NCBI GenBank assembly: GCA_016110215.1
Contig: JADWQD010000005.1
Coordinates: 1,674,001-1,738,000, forward strand
DNA: 64,000 bases
Origin: Capronia americana
Lineage: Eukaryota; Ascomycota; Eurotiomycetes; Chaetothyriales; Herpotrichiellaceae
Reading direction: 5' to 3'
Below are positions 20,674 to 31,117 of this stretch, one piece after another. Below the pieces are notes generated by a model that was given only the letters and a program-made list of their open reading frames with translations, ran no database searches and had not been told where the DNA came from. Each line of letters begins with the position of its first letter. Position 1 is the first letter of the stretch. The position numbers and the translations under genes are program-made.

Positions 20674-22468
20674 TCAACTCGCCCTGTTCCGCGACCTCTG
20701 CAGCGTCGGGTCATTGCGCGCGTATTCGACGCACTGCTCCTGCGCCTTCTTCACATTGACACAGCAAATCAGAGCAAATCCGGCGACACTGAGGCCGAGC
20801 GAGAATGGGAAGCCGGCCCAGGTTTTGCCGGTGCGATCGATGATGACTCCCGAGATGACGGGGCCGACCCAGGCGGTCGAGTTGCTCACGAGCGAATACA
20901 GCGCGAAGAAGGTGACTTCGCGGCCCTTGGGCAAGATGTCGCTGAGCATGGTGGCGGAGAAGGCGTAGAAGGGCGAGACGAACATGCAGTTGAGGACCGA
21001 GTAGGCCCAGATTTCCCAGACCTTGTGGAAGCCGAACTTGTTGGTTCCGATGCCGATGCTACCTGTTTTTTCAATGTGAGTGTTTCCGAATTTCATCCCA
21101 ATGGTGTGAAGAGGACTTACCCCAGATAGGCACCATGATCAGACAGCAGCAGATCACCATGAGCATGGGCTTTGTCTTGATCTGGAATCGTTTCTGGATG
21201 AAGTGCAGGCTGTAGATGCCAACGGCACTACCGACTCCCTGCACGATGGCCATCTCGGTCGAAAGGGTGACGCTATAATCGATGATCAGATACTGGCAGA
21301 TGCCGACCAGTTGATTCGTGGTGGCGTATCCATCCGAGATGAGGAAGAATCCGACCAGGTACAGCCAGGTGTGGCTGAGGGCTTTGAGGTTGCTGAAGAC
21401 GAACCGGTAATTCTTCGCGCCGACGGATAGATAGCTCTCCCCCTCGGGCAGCGGTGTCGAGCGTGACTTTTCTAGGAAAAACCAGGGTGTACCTGCCAGG
21501 ATCCAGACACCGGTGGAGATGCCTACGATGATGACGGCGGCGTGGAGGTTCCCTGCGTCGGACGAGTCTGCGTGCAGACCGTACGCGGCGCCCAGGGCGA
21601 TCAGAAGAGTGATGGTGTAACCAACGCTCGTACAGCAGAAGGCAATGTTGCTGAGTCTGTTGCGTTGGAGCATCTTTTTCTTGTTGTATTCTTCTTCGTT
21701 CATCTCGCCGGCCAGATATGCTCTCTTGGCTTCAAGGGCCTGAGATGTGTTGCGAGCCAGCTGAGGAAATGAGGGCGTCCAGAAGGCGTAACACAGGTTG
21801 TACGACATGCCTGAATTCATGAGCAAAACGGCCCTCGACGGGAAAGGAGATGGACAAAGTGCTTACTCGACAAGATGTAGAGCACAATTGCGACATTGTA
21901 CTGGGATGCGTGTTTCAATCCAAGGAAGCCGAACTGCGTCGCCCAGCAGACGACCGACGATGTGATCAAGATCCATTTCTTCCATGGGCCATAGTCGCCC
22001 ATGGATCCGAGACACAGCAGGAGCACACCCTGGAACGCGAAGACCATGCCATTGCAGATCAAGACAACGGTGCTGGCGTTGATATTGCTGGTGCCGAACT
22101 TGACGAGGCAGGGAGCATCGGGATCGCTGCAGTCCTGGCTTGGATCGTTTCCGTTGAAGCCGGCGTCGTAGAGCAGGTACTGGAAGACTATGTCTGCATT
22201 AGGCTTGCCACAAAGACAATCGATCCAAGGGACACTCACTCAGAGGGGCATAGGAGAGAGGTCCGGCAGAGTTGTTCCCGAAATAATAGGCATACCAGGA
22301 CCACAATTCTAGTCTGGTCGTCACCGGCTCGTCTGAGGAGATGGCCTCGCCCAGCCCGATGGACACAGCCTCGGCCGAGATTTCCGCGATGTCTTTCTCT
22401 TTGATGTCAAAGGCTGGCAAGACTTCGTCGACGGCATGGCCATCGTCATTGGGCGTTGTTGTAGCCAT
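20674..22468 (-). CDS. Atg22-like MFS transporter (vacuolar amino acid efflux type)
   Basis: Four exons (22468-22240, 22193-21867, 21810-21121, 21062-20674) join in frame to 544 aa. A 50-residue acidic N-terminus precedes LELWSWYAYYFGNNSAGPLS, the recognisable opening of the Atg22 family. About twelve hydrophobic segments follow, with an Atg22-like loop (LARNTSQALEAKRAYLAGEM) and a late block GREVTFFALYSLVSNSTAWV. The nearest ATG to the conserved region (22468) was preferred over an in-frame ATG at 22528. Yeast Atg22 exports amino acids from the vacuole after autophagy. This paralogue sits at the edge of an amino acid metabolism block, so it may move amino acids or a pathway product; that is inference. 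Confidence 0.85.
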
Positions 22469-23278
22469 GGTAGGGGCTCTGAGAAGGGTACTCGGGACTC
22501 TTCCAACCGTGAGAGAGCACAGCCTCAAGGGGATTTATATAGACTGCAAGCAATTCGCCTAGACTCTGTGCCCTGATAAGGCATGGATGAGGCGGCATAT
22601 TGGGTTGGCGCAGACATCATCATCATGCGAGCAGGAGATATGCTATTATCAAAGCTACCTGGTGCTAGACACGGTTTGAGTGAAAGTATCCTACTGTGAT
22701 TACGAGGGTTCCTGCTTATCAGTGGCAAGGGATGTTCAAGTTTCTTGGATTGAGCAGTTAGATGGAGGCATCCAAGAAGCAGACACGCACTCACCAGACC
22801 CCGCGGTAAATGGTTGTTTTGCCTTGTTACTAGTGGGGGAAACGGCGTATGCAAGCGAAAGCCTCCATGTTGTGCCCCGATGGGGAAAGGCGCCTCGCAT
22901 CGGCATCCCGCCCCGGAGTCCATCACCTTCCGGCTGCAATCCCTCTTGGTATTCCGTTTACTGTTGCTCGAGTTCACAGGTGGATGAAAGTGAGAAGAGG
23001 TGAGGGAGAGGAAGAGGTGGGTGACAGAGGCGAGCATTTGCAAAAGTAGCAGCGCGGTTTAGATCAGCCGGATGTGAGCTGCGAGAAGGCTTTCGACGCT
23101 TTTCCTGCCAAGAAACGTGACTTTTGTTCCCGAAATCCAAGCACTGGACTTTGTATCCGCACCTCAATTGCAAAACACATTATCACCGTCCAATATTTTC
23201 TTCCGCAATATCACGTAAAATCTATATTCTGGGGCTGGCGTGGTGGAGGACCGCAGTCGAGGTTTTGACAATCTGAAG
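22469..23278. promoter_or_regulatory. Intergenic boundary between accessory block and core genes
   Basis: 0.81 kb between divergent starts. Open frames here are domain-free mirror images. It separates metabolic genes on the left from conserved housekeeping genes on the right. Confidence 0.45.
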
Positions 23279-23971
23279 ATGTCTGAACATGCAAATGAAA
23301 GGCCGGTGAAGCGACGGAAAACTAGCGCGCAACCGCTGTTGCAGGAGCTCAATGCCCGGGAAGACGGCGACGCATCCTCGACAACCTCCTCATCTTCCTC
23401 AGAGATTTTATTGCCGATCCGACATTCACAACGGCTGCGCAGGGTCATCGCACCACCTGGTGAAGACGAAAGCTCGACCGACAACGAGAATGTTGGTGTA
23501 GAAGACGAAGACGAAACAACCACATCTTCGGGGTCAGACGACACAGAAGATGATGAGCCATCAGAAGTAGAGTCGTCCGATGAGAAGGAGGGTGTGCATG
23601 ACGAAGAAGCAAGTGCTCGACAGCTAGCGAGGGGTCCACCTCCAGAGCCAGAGCCGGATCTCAAGTCGCGTTTGCAGGCCTTTCTGCCACAATTACAGCA
23701 GGCAAACTCTGAACTTGAGTCGTTAGGGGCATCACATGACAGGAGGATTGATCAGATATCGGATGATGCAGACCAGTACATCGAAATGGACCTTGGTCTG
23801 GGAGTTCTGGCCGAGCAAGAAGGCGAGACCGAGGAGATAAAGATACCGCGGGCGCAAGGGAAGGGCGACGATGCCAGCGATGCCGAAGCGTGCGATGGCA
23901 TTAAGGTCAGTGTCGACCGAGTGCACGGACAGCCGTCAAAAACAAAGCGAACAATCGAGGAGCTCGGGTGA
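23279..23971 (+). CDS. NOPCHAP1-like (DUF4598) nuclear protein, box C/D snoRNP assembly
   Basis: 230 aa, single exon. The start was placed at ATG 23279, just before SEHANERPVKRRKTS, which looks like a nuclear localisation signal. The middle is a long acidic and Ser-rich stretch. The conserved core follows: LKSRLQAFLPQLQQANSELE, then the signature YIEMDLGLGVLAEQ. This is the DUF4598/NOPCHAP1 pattern; the human member links NOP58 to the R2TP/RUVBL chaperone during box C/D snoRNP assembly. The fungal function is inferred from the family. The tail is polar. It is the first core gene after the accessory block. Confidence 0.75.
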   Translation: MSEHANERPVKRRKTSAQPLLQELNAREDGDASSTTSSSSSEILLPIRHSQRLRRVIAPPGEDESSTDNENVGVEDEDETTTSSGSDDTEDDEPSEVESSDEKEGVHDEEASARQLARGPPPEPEPDLKSRLQAFLPQLQQANSELESLGASHDRRIDQISDDADQYIEMDLGLGVLAEQEGETEEIKIPRAQGKGDDASDAEACDGIKVSVDRVHGQPSKTKRTIEELG

Positions 23972-24217
23972 AGATGCGTTGAGTTTGACGGGCTGCGGGG
24001 GCAACCGAGGCGACGCGATCTGCGTCATTGTTTGGCTCTAACCCGAAATTCACTCACTTTGGGTCCGGCGCCTCCACGAACAGCCCACACGGCGGCTCAC
24101 TAGCGGCCGGCTTGATGAGCATCGTCGCTTCACCTTCTTTTCATGTATGTTTCTCTGCGAACTAGATATCTTACTGTCATCGAAGAGTGCATTGAGCTTT
24201 TGAATAGAGAGTACACG

Positions 24218-26047
24218 ATGGTGCCGCCGGCACGCACAATCTCCCATGACGCGCGCCCAAAGACACCCTCATCTGCTTCAAGTCCCTCGCTGAGGTCAAA
24301 GACGCCTGTAAACGTCTCGATGGCGCCAACCAACGGCCTGAATCCCGGCGGGAACGTCAAAGTCGTGGTCAGAGTCAGAGCGTTTCTTCCTCGAGGTGAG
24401 CACTTGTGGCCTCTTAATGTGAACGGCGGTTAATCTTTCGTTGCAGAAATAGAGAGAGGCGCGCAATGCTTAATCCAGATGAACCCGCATACTCAATCAA
24501 CGAAGCTATTAGCACCACCTTCGAGCGACCCTGCAAATGCAAGAGCACAGACAAGAAAAATCGTGGAAGAAAAGTTGTTCACGTTTGACAATTCGTTCTG
24601 GTCCCACAACCCGAGGGACGCGCACTATGCCACGCAAGAGGATGTGTACAATTGCTTGGGAGAGGAGTTCCTAGATCACAACTTCGAGGGCTACCATACG
24701 TGCATCTTTGCCTATGGGCAGACTGGTTCGGGAAAGAGTTACACCATGATGGGGACACCCGAACAGTCAGGATTGATACCGAGAACATGTGAAGACTTAT
24801 TCCAGCGGATCGAAGCCAACGAGAGCGCCAACATCAGTTACAGCGTGAGGGTGTCCTACTTTGAAGTCTACAACGAGCACGTCAGAGATCTATTTCAACC
24901 TCGAACCGACCCCCCTCAGTACCTCAAAATCCGAGAGTCTCCCACGGAAGGACCTTATGTCAAAGACCTGACAGAAATCCAGGTGAAGAATTATGCCGAA
25001 ATCCTGAAATATATGCGAATGGGCGACAATTCAAGAACCGTGGCTTCCACCAAGATGAATGACACCTCTTCTCGTTCCCATGCAGTCTTCACGATTATGC
25101 TGAAGCAGATCCACCACGATTACCACACAGACGAGACGACCGAGAGGCTGGCACGGATACGGCTCGTCGACCTCGCAGGATCTGAGCGAGCAAAGGCTAC
25201 AGAGGCCACTGGCCAGAGATTGAGGGAAGGCGGGAACATCAACAAATCACTGACCACGCTTGGGAGGGTCATTGCTGCTCTTGCAGATCCCAAACACTCT
25301 CGAATGCACAACAAACAGCGATCAAACCGCGATATTGTACCTTACCGGGACTCGATCTTGACGTGGCTGTTGAAGGACTCGCTCGGAGGGAACTCAAAGA
25401 CCGCCATGATTGCTTGCATTGCTCCGTCAGACTACGACGAAACGCTGTCGACACTTCGATATGCAGATCAAGCCAAGCATATCCGCACCAAAGCTATTGT
25501 CAACCAAGATCACGTCTCATCGGGAGAGAAGGACGCCCAAATCAATGAAATGGCAGAGACCATCCGGACATTGAGGTGGACGCTCAGTCAACAGCAACAG
25601 AATGGTAGTGTCTCTGTAATGAAGGCGGTGCAAGAATCTGCCGACGCCCAGTCTGAGAAGATCCGAGAATTCACCACAAAATACGAGAATATGCTGCAGA
25701 TCATGGAGGAGAAGTTGGCTATTTCTGAGTCCAAGGTCCGACAGTTAGAGGAAGAAAAGGAGGCATTGAGCATCCACCTGAAGCTTGTACTCGACGAGCT
25801 CAAGAATCCCATCGTCATCAGCAGGGAGGAGAACGAGTCTGTCGGCGAGAGGTCTAGAGTCCCTACGCCTGACATGATATACGAAGATGAGACAGCATCG
25901 AGCGATGAGATGGAGACTGATTCTGAAGCGGATGATGAGGCTGCCGAAATGCAAGCCGAGATGGAAGCGTTGATTTCTGATCTGGGTATGTTCAAAAAGA
26001 AGATCGCGGCTGACCACGAGATGTTCGGAATTGGCGTTGCGGCATGA
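24218..26047 (+). CDS. Kinesin-3-like motor protein, short form without PH domain
   Basis: Two exons, 24218-24395 and 24447-26047 (51-base intron), give 592 aa. The motor domain has NVKVVVRVRAFLP at its start, P-loop GQTGSGKS, switch I NDTSSRSH and switch II DLAGSER, and ends at TLRYADQAKHI. It is followed by a coiled coil (about residues 390-480, with LEEEKEALSIHLKLVLDEL), an acidic linker, and a short end at FGIGVAA. Motor details (FDNSFWSH, and a K-loop-like HSRMHNKQRSNR stretch) are of the kinesin-3 type. FHA and PH lipid-binding domains are absent, so it resembles the short Neurospora Nkin3-like kinesins rather than Unc-104. The start is uncertain: an in-frame ATG at 24143 would add 25 residues. 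Confidence 0.88.
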
Positions 26048-26581
26048 AATCGAGGCTCTAGATTTGGGACGATGAGAATGACCGGGCAGAGAGCGAAGGG
26101 TTCAGATGATGTTCCTCTGGATGGCGAAGCCCAGTACATAGCGTTCAGCAAGGTCTGGTAGTAAGAGACATGTTAAGACAACAGAAACATCCTGAATCGC
26201 AAAGGCTCATATTGATGCATTAGATTGGGCGGAATGTATGTAGCACTGAACGGCCAGCGCATGGTCCCGGCAGCCTGCTTTCGGAATGCGAATACAAAGA
26301 GAACCATGAACGACTCCCTTCGATCGTCGCTTTACCTGCGCCTGTCTCAGACGAATGTCCACTATGGATTCGACGAAGGAGAAGACGATCTGGCATCGAA
26401 TCCGAAACGGACTTCGCGATAAGGCTTGGCAGAGGTAAGTGGAGAAGGCCTTTCTGCAAAATGAGTCAAGGTTCACCACGACTAAAAACCCGTTCAATCG
26501 CCCAGAATCCGCCCTCACCAGATACCGAAAGAACCTCCTGCCGACACTGTGCACGATTTACTGCCGGACAGTCTACCGGTC
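26048..26581. promoter_or_regulatory. Intergenic with possible 5' exon of the eIF2B-delta gene
   Basis: Contains an ATG at 26355 opening an 80-base frame that ends at a consensus donor (26435, GTAAGT). An acceptor lies at 26504-26505, after which the frame is open into the eIF2B-delta coding sequence. This could be a spliced leader or an N-terminal extension. Otherwise nothing is seen. Confidence 0.4.
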
Positions 26582-28348
26582 ATGGCTGACTCGAACTCGA
26601 ACGCGGTCAACGGAGGGACTGCGCTCAACCCCAAAGCCGCAGCGTTCAGCATGCCTGCGCCGGGTGAGACTGTTCTCTCGAACGGATCCGCCCAAGCCGC
26701 GGAAACCGCTGCGTCCAACGAGAACGAAGAAGCGAAAGGGTCGAAGAAATCCAAACCCCGACCAGACGCTGCGCCTCGGACTACTACAGAGCAAAACATA
26801 GCGGAAGCGGGAGCCGGGGTGAAACTCACGGGAGCTGCGCTGAAGAGGCAGAAGGCTGCCGAGAAAGCAGCGAGAAGAGCGGAGAAAGTCGCCGCCAAAG
26901 GGGAGCAAGCGGTGGAAGAGAACCAAGCACAAGCGCAGGCACAGGCTCAGGCTCAGTCAGGGACATCTGGTTCGAAGGCGGAGACCCAAAGACGGCCGTC
27001 GACTACCAAAAGGGAGGGTGAGACGGGTTCGCATCACAAGAGGACACCATCAGGAAAAAGCTTGCCAGTTCGGGGAGGATCTCAGCAGCAGCAACAGCAA
27101 CCACTCCAGGTCGCAGCCACCGAGAGAGAGAAACGACCGGAAGTCAAGCGCGTCCCCATCTTCGCGCACCTCTACCCCAAAGAAAAGAAAGCCACCCTCT
27201 CTGGGGCGGGTCGAGAGATTCATCCAGCCGTGATATCGCTGGGCCTTCAACTCCGCGACCACGTCATCTGCGGAGGCAACGCTCGCTGTGTAGCAACGCT
27301 ACTCGCCTTCAAGAAGGTCATTCAAACCTACACCACGCCGTCTGGCGTCGCTCTATCTCGTCACCTACTGACCCACCTGAACCACCAAATCGCGTACCTC
27401 CGCCATGCTCGCCCTCTGAGCATGTCACAAGGGAACAGCATCCGCTGGCTGAAGAATCTGATCTCCACGCAGCCCGTGGACGCCACGGACAGTGAAGCAA
27501 AGTCATCCCTTTGCCAGGCCATCGACCTCTTCATCCGCGAACGAATCACCCTGGCCGACGAGGTGATTGCTCGGGAAGCCAGTGGGCGGATTGAGGACGG
27601 AGACGTCATCCTCACGTACGCGAAGAGCAGCATCGTCGAGAAGACACTTCTTACCGCCCACTCTCAGGAAAAGCAGTTCAAGGTCATTGTGGTTGATTCA
27701 CGACCGATGTTCGAGGGACGGAACCTCGCGCGGAGCCTTGTGCGTGCGGGACTAAAAGTGCAGTATACACTGCTCTCGGGCTTATCTGACGTGCTGTCAT
27801 ATCACGCACCGGGCGACGCGGTAACGAAATGCTTTCTAGGCGCCTCCGCCATGCTCGGCAACGGGAACTTACTCTCGCGAGCGGGGTCAGCGATGGTGGC
27901 CATGATGGCGAAGGAATGCGGCGGCAAGAATAAAGCGCGCGTGCCGCCTGTTGTTGTGCTGTGTGAGACGGTCAAGTTCACGGCAAAGGCCGCGTTGGAT
28001 AGTATCATTCTGAACGAGGTGGGTGACGCGGATGCGTTGGTGGAGGTCGAAGAGCTCGACATACTATCTTCCACGAAACCAGCGGCAAATCCTGCTGAGG
28101 CCGCAAAAGGCGGCAAGAAGCAGCAGGGCAGCCAGAAAGACAAAGACGACGAGGATTCGGACGACAAGAACTCGTCCAGAGGGCTGGAGGGTTGGAAAGA
28201 TCAACCAAACCTCTTCCTCCTGAATCTCATGTACGACGTCACTCCCGCCGAATTCTTAGATCTGGTGGTTTGTGAGCTGGGCAGTCTACCGCCACGGGCG
28301 GTGCCTGTGGTCAATGGTGTGCATGGAGATGATCAGGCTCTAGCTTGA
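26582..28348 (+). CDS. GCD2: Translation initiation factor eIF2B subunit delta
   Basis: 588 aa in one exon from ATG 26582. eIF2B is the guanine-nucleotide exchange factor for eIF2; delta belongs to its regulatory core with alpha and beta and senses phosphorylated eIF2. The first 210 residues are disordered, Ala/Lys/Gln-rich, with an alternating Ala-Gln run near residues 121-131 and a poly-Gln. The conserved C-terminal Rossmann-like half is clear: RVPIFAHLYPKEKK, then FIRERITLADEVI, DVILTYAKSSIVEKTL, VIVVDSRPMFEGR and FLGASAMLGNG. It ends with FLLNLMYDVTPAEFLDLVV. A charged insert (KQQGSQKDKDDEDSDD) interrupts the last part. A spliced upstream exon could add 52 residues to the N-terminus. Confidence 0.93.
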   Translation: MADSNSNAVNGGTALNPKAAAFSMPAPGETVLSNGSAQAAETAASNENEEAKGSKKSKPRPDAAPRTTTEQNIAEAGAGVKLTGAALKRQKAAEKAARRAEKVAAKGEQAVEENQAQAQAQAQAQSGTSGSKAETQRRPSTTKREGETGSHHKRTPSGKSLPVRGGSQQQQQQPLQVAATEREKRPEVKRVPIFAHLYPKEKKATLSGAGREIHPAVISLGLQLRDHVICGGNARCVATLLAFKKVIQTYTTPSGVALSRHLLTHLNHQIAYLRHARPLSMSQGNSIRWLKNLISTQPVDATDSEAKSSLCQAIDLFIRERITLADEVIAREASGRIEDGDVILTYAKSSIVEKTLLTAHSQEKQFKVIVVDSRPMFEGRNLARSLVRAGLKVQYTLLSGLSDVLSYHAPGDAVTKCFLGASAMLGNGNLLSRAGSAMVAMMAKECGGKNKARVPPVVVLCETVKFTAKAALDSIILNEVGDADALVEVEELDILSSTKPAANPAEAAKGGKKQQGSQKDKDDEDSDDKNSSRGLEGWKDQPNLFLLNLMYDVTPAEFLDLVVCELGSLPPRAVPVVNGVHGDDQALA

Positions 28349-28886
28349 TCTGATGGCGGCGCGTTCATGCTCGGGGCTTCTTCCATTCAATATCCGGTGG
28401 TTTTACTTTTTGCACTACGACAGCCGGCATTGCTGAATGCCTGGGAGACTTGTACTTATACTTAGCGAATACGCCGGAATTCCTACTAATCACCGGGGTC
28501 GGTAGCGGCTCAGGCACGTACTGTATTGGGGCATGCATCTCACGAGACGAGACGAGATGAGCAAAGCTTTGAAGAAATTCCTCGTTCCTAGACTCATTTT
28601 GCGTGAATCCAGCTCTAGCATGCCATGCTTTTCGCAAATACGGCAAAACAGCACGGTTCACGACCCATTTGAAAGTTGGACTGTCCTCCCCATCGTGCTT
28701 GCAAGCCTTTCTGCCCTTCCCGCCGATCGGTCAGCGCGTTGAGAACAGAACGCTCTCAGCATCGGAACTGAACACCGTCTTGTGGCGCCATTGCAATCTC
28801 CCCCGTACAACTCTAAGTCTCCCCCATCACCGAGATCATGACGTTGATTTTCAATCCAGGCGTATCTTGTGCATTGTCGGACAGAT
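28349..28886. other. Convergent 3' flanks of eIF2B-delta and RPS29
   Basis: About 540 bases between facing ends. The small open frames (28365-28661 minus, 28533-28742 plus) overlap and have no domain. Nothing else is seen. Confidence 0.35.
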
Positions 28887-29420
28887 TTATCGGTGCTTTA
28901 GAAAAAAGAACGTGTCAGCCAGCGTCCGTCTCGGAAGTTTCTGTTTCGCAGTTTCTCTGCTCGAACGGTGCTGTAGTTTCGTACCTTGATGAATCCGATA
29001 TCCTGGCTCTTCTCGCGGAAGCACTGACGGCAGATGTTCAGGCCGTACTTGCGGATCAGCCCGGCTGTGTGGGTGCAGACTCGGCTATAGGGGAGCACGG
29101 TGTCAGTACAGATCCTTGTTTGTCTAGCTCGCACACGAGAATGGTTGTGCGTCCTTCGATGTCCCGTCTGATCCGACCCATCTTCAACAGATGCGTCCCC
29201 CTCCTCTTTGCTCTTGCCTCCTGCACCCAACTCGAATGTTCACCCGTTCGCTCCGTCCCCTCCACAAGTATAACCTCAAATCTTCTGGAACAAAGGACTT
29301 CACGATCCGGGCGACACATCTTGGAACTCGGAGGCCGTGGCGGGGGATGGAAACGTACCATGATCGCGAACCCTTGCCATAGGTTCGGGGCCGCGAGTAC
29401 CAGACGCTCTCGTGAGACAT
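28887..29420 (-). CDS. RPS29: 40S ribosomal protein S29 (uS14), three exons
   Basis: The protein is too small and too split to show as one open frame. Exons 29420-29359, 29084-28985 and 28895-28887 join to 57 codons, giving exactly 56 aa, the universal eukaryotic length. It begins MSHESVWYSRPRTYGKGSRS and carries the zinc ribbon CRVCTHTAGLIRKYGLNICR-QCFREK, ending DIGFIKHR. Four cysteines (CxxC...CxxC) bind zinc in the small-subunit head. Introns are 274 and 89 bases; the first is unusually long for this genome, as is typical of ribosomal protein genes. The last coding exon holds only His, Arg and the stop, after a pyrimidine-rich acceptor (ttcttttttctaaag). Confidence 0.95.
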
Positions 29421-31117
29421 GATTGAGGTTGCGCGCGGAGAGAGGACGGTTCTCTGATTTTTTAAACTGCAGCTGTGATTTGATGTTAGAGATCAGGTGG
29501 TTCAAATATCTTGAAGGCCGAATGGGATTGTGCGTGCGTGCATGGGTTTTTTGTGCCGAGCGTGTGTCTTGCAAGGGGGCATTCTGGTGGGCAGACTCAC
29601 ATTTGGGACTGCGCGAAAAGCTGGACGTCAAGTGGTAGATTTCTCACGTTGGAATCGTGCCTGCGACGGTGAAGTTGAAAGTTCTCGGCGCGGATTTCAG
29701 AATGTGGGATCCACATTGCCAAGAATATCGGAAGTGCACGTGACGGTTAGGGTGGAGCAGAAAGGCTGAATCTGCAAAAGGGCTTTTCCATTCGAGCCTG
29801 TCGTGCCCGCGTCCCCGTCAAAGGCGAAGCCAACAATTCTCTCTCTACAAGGCACTTCATCGCCCCTCATGCCCTTGCTCGGGATAGACGCCGAACGCCA
29901 TGTTTCGGCGAGGAGAAGGATTAGGGCCAGGAGCTTCTTGTCCTTGTCTGGCAGCATCAAGGTCAAGTCTACTGCAATGTCGTATCGTCCAAAACCCGGC
30001 ATTGATTCATGATTCCCCCGGCACGCCGTTGCGCGAATACGAGCGGATCTCAGCTCCTGTTTACACAGTACTATGGCAATGAATATCCAGTAATATATGG
30101 CCAAGATTTATCCCATTCACACACCACCTATTCTGCAAGAGATAGGATGGAGAAGCCGGTCAGAGATCTCAATCCACTATTCGAAGGGAAGTCCCTGTCC
30201 CTATCCTGAAGAACACACAGATTAACCGGCAGCTCTTTCATTTTCGTTTCTGGCCAGCACCATTCACGAGAACACTCGCGCGAAGGCTTCCTGTCAAGGA
30301 CATGGTGATTGGTCTCGTAAGCATGCTGTCCAGATTCTCCGTTCTTCGAACCTCCACAATATTAGAATAGTCATCGACACATAACGCCAACTCGACCTAC
30401 ATTCTCCCACTCGTTCAGTTTCTCGTTCAGTTACTTTTTCTGCCAATCGTTCACAGCGTATACCCTTTTTCCGCGTCCCTTACTCTCCCTGAGCTTGCTT
30501 CATTCCCTCGTTTAGACCGGTATCGGTTCTCTGATCTGCCCACTTGAGCGGACGTCGATTTGTCCGGCTCTACCGTCACAGGCCTAGCTTCCCGGCTTGC
30601 AAGAGAGGGATGCTTGGCCCGAATAATAGATTTCCATGTTCAAGACGGTCCTGAGCCTTGTGCGCCAAAGCCTGGTCCATCTGCGCCCAAGCCTCCTGCT
30701 TCCACGGAAGCGGTTTAGAGACCGCTTTGACATGACATCGGACACATGATCGGAGGGTTTAGAGAAGAATTGACTGCAAGATATTAGGGTAGGGGGTGTT
30801 TGCCTTTCGAGAAATAACTCTGCCGCACCCTTGCAGCACTCAAAGTGTAATAACCGAGAAGCTTGACAGCGGCCGATATCCAAATGTGCAACAGTCTGCT
30901 GCGGGTGAGTCCTTCGTATCGATCTGGGCTCGGCGGATTCAACTTCAGCCTGTACAGGCATTGTGTCTGTGTTCCCGTCGCCGGTGCAGCATAAAGCTTT
31001 GGAAGTGCGAAGCCATGCAGTCTTAGCGGCCTCCAAACGGCACTCTTTCTCCAAATTACAGTGCATCGTGCGATTCACTAGAGTGCTTCGGCCGACTTGG
31101 ATCCGGAGCGCTTAATA
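29421..31117. promoter_or_regulatory. Long intergenic, RPS29 upstream region
   Basis: 1.7 kb with only weak open frames (29697-30104 and 30584-31078, minus strand) that show no domain and unconvincing composition. The part next to RPS29 presumably holds its promoter and leader. The stretch 30380-30560 is pyrimidine-rich. Confidence 0.4.

Noticed and set aside
29085..29358. snoRNA in the long RPS29 intron
   Set aside because: No convincing C and D box pair was found by eye; left as a check under the RPS29 finding.
29056..29631. Minus-strand open frame of 191 codons
   Set aside because: It runs through the first RPS29 intron in another frame; RPS29 exons explain the locus.
30584..31078. Minus-strand open frame of 164 codons
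   Set aside because: Cys/Arg-rich, no conserved block, no plausible partner exons.
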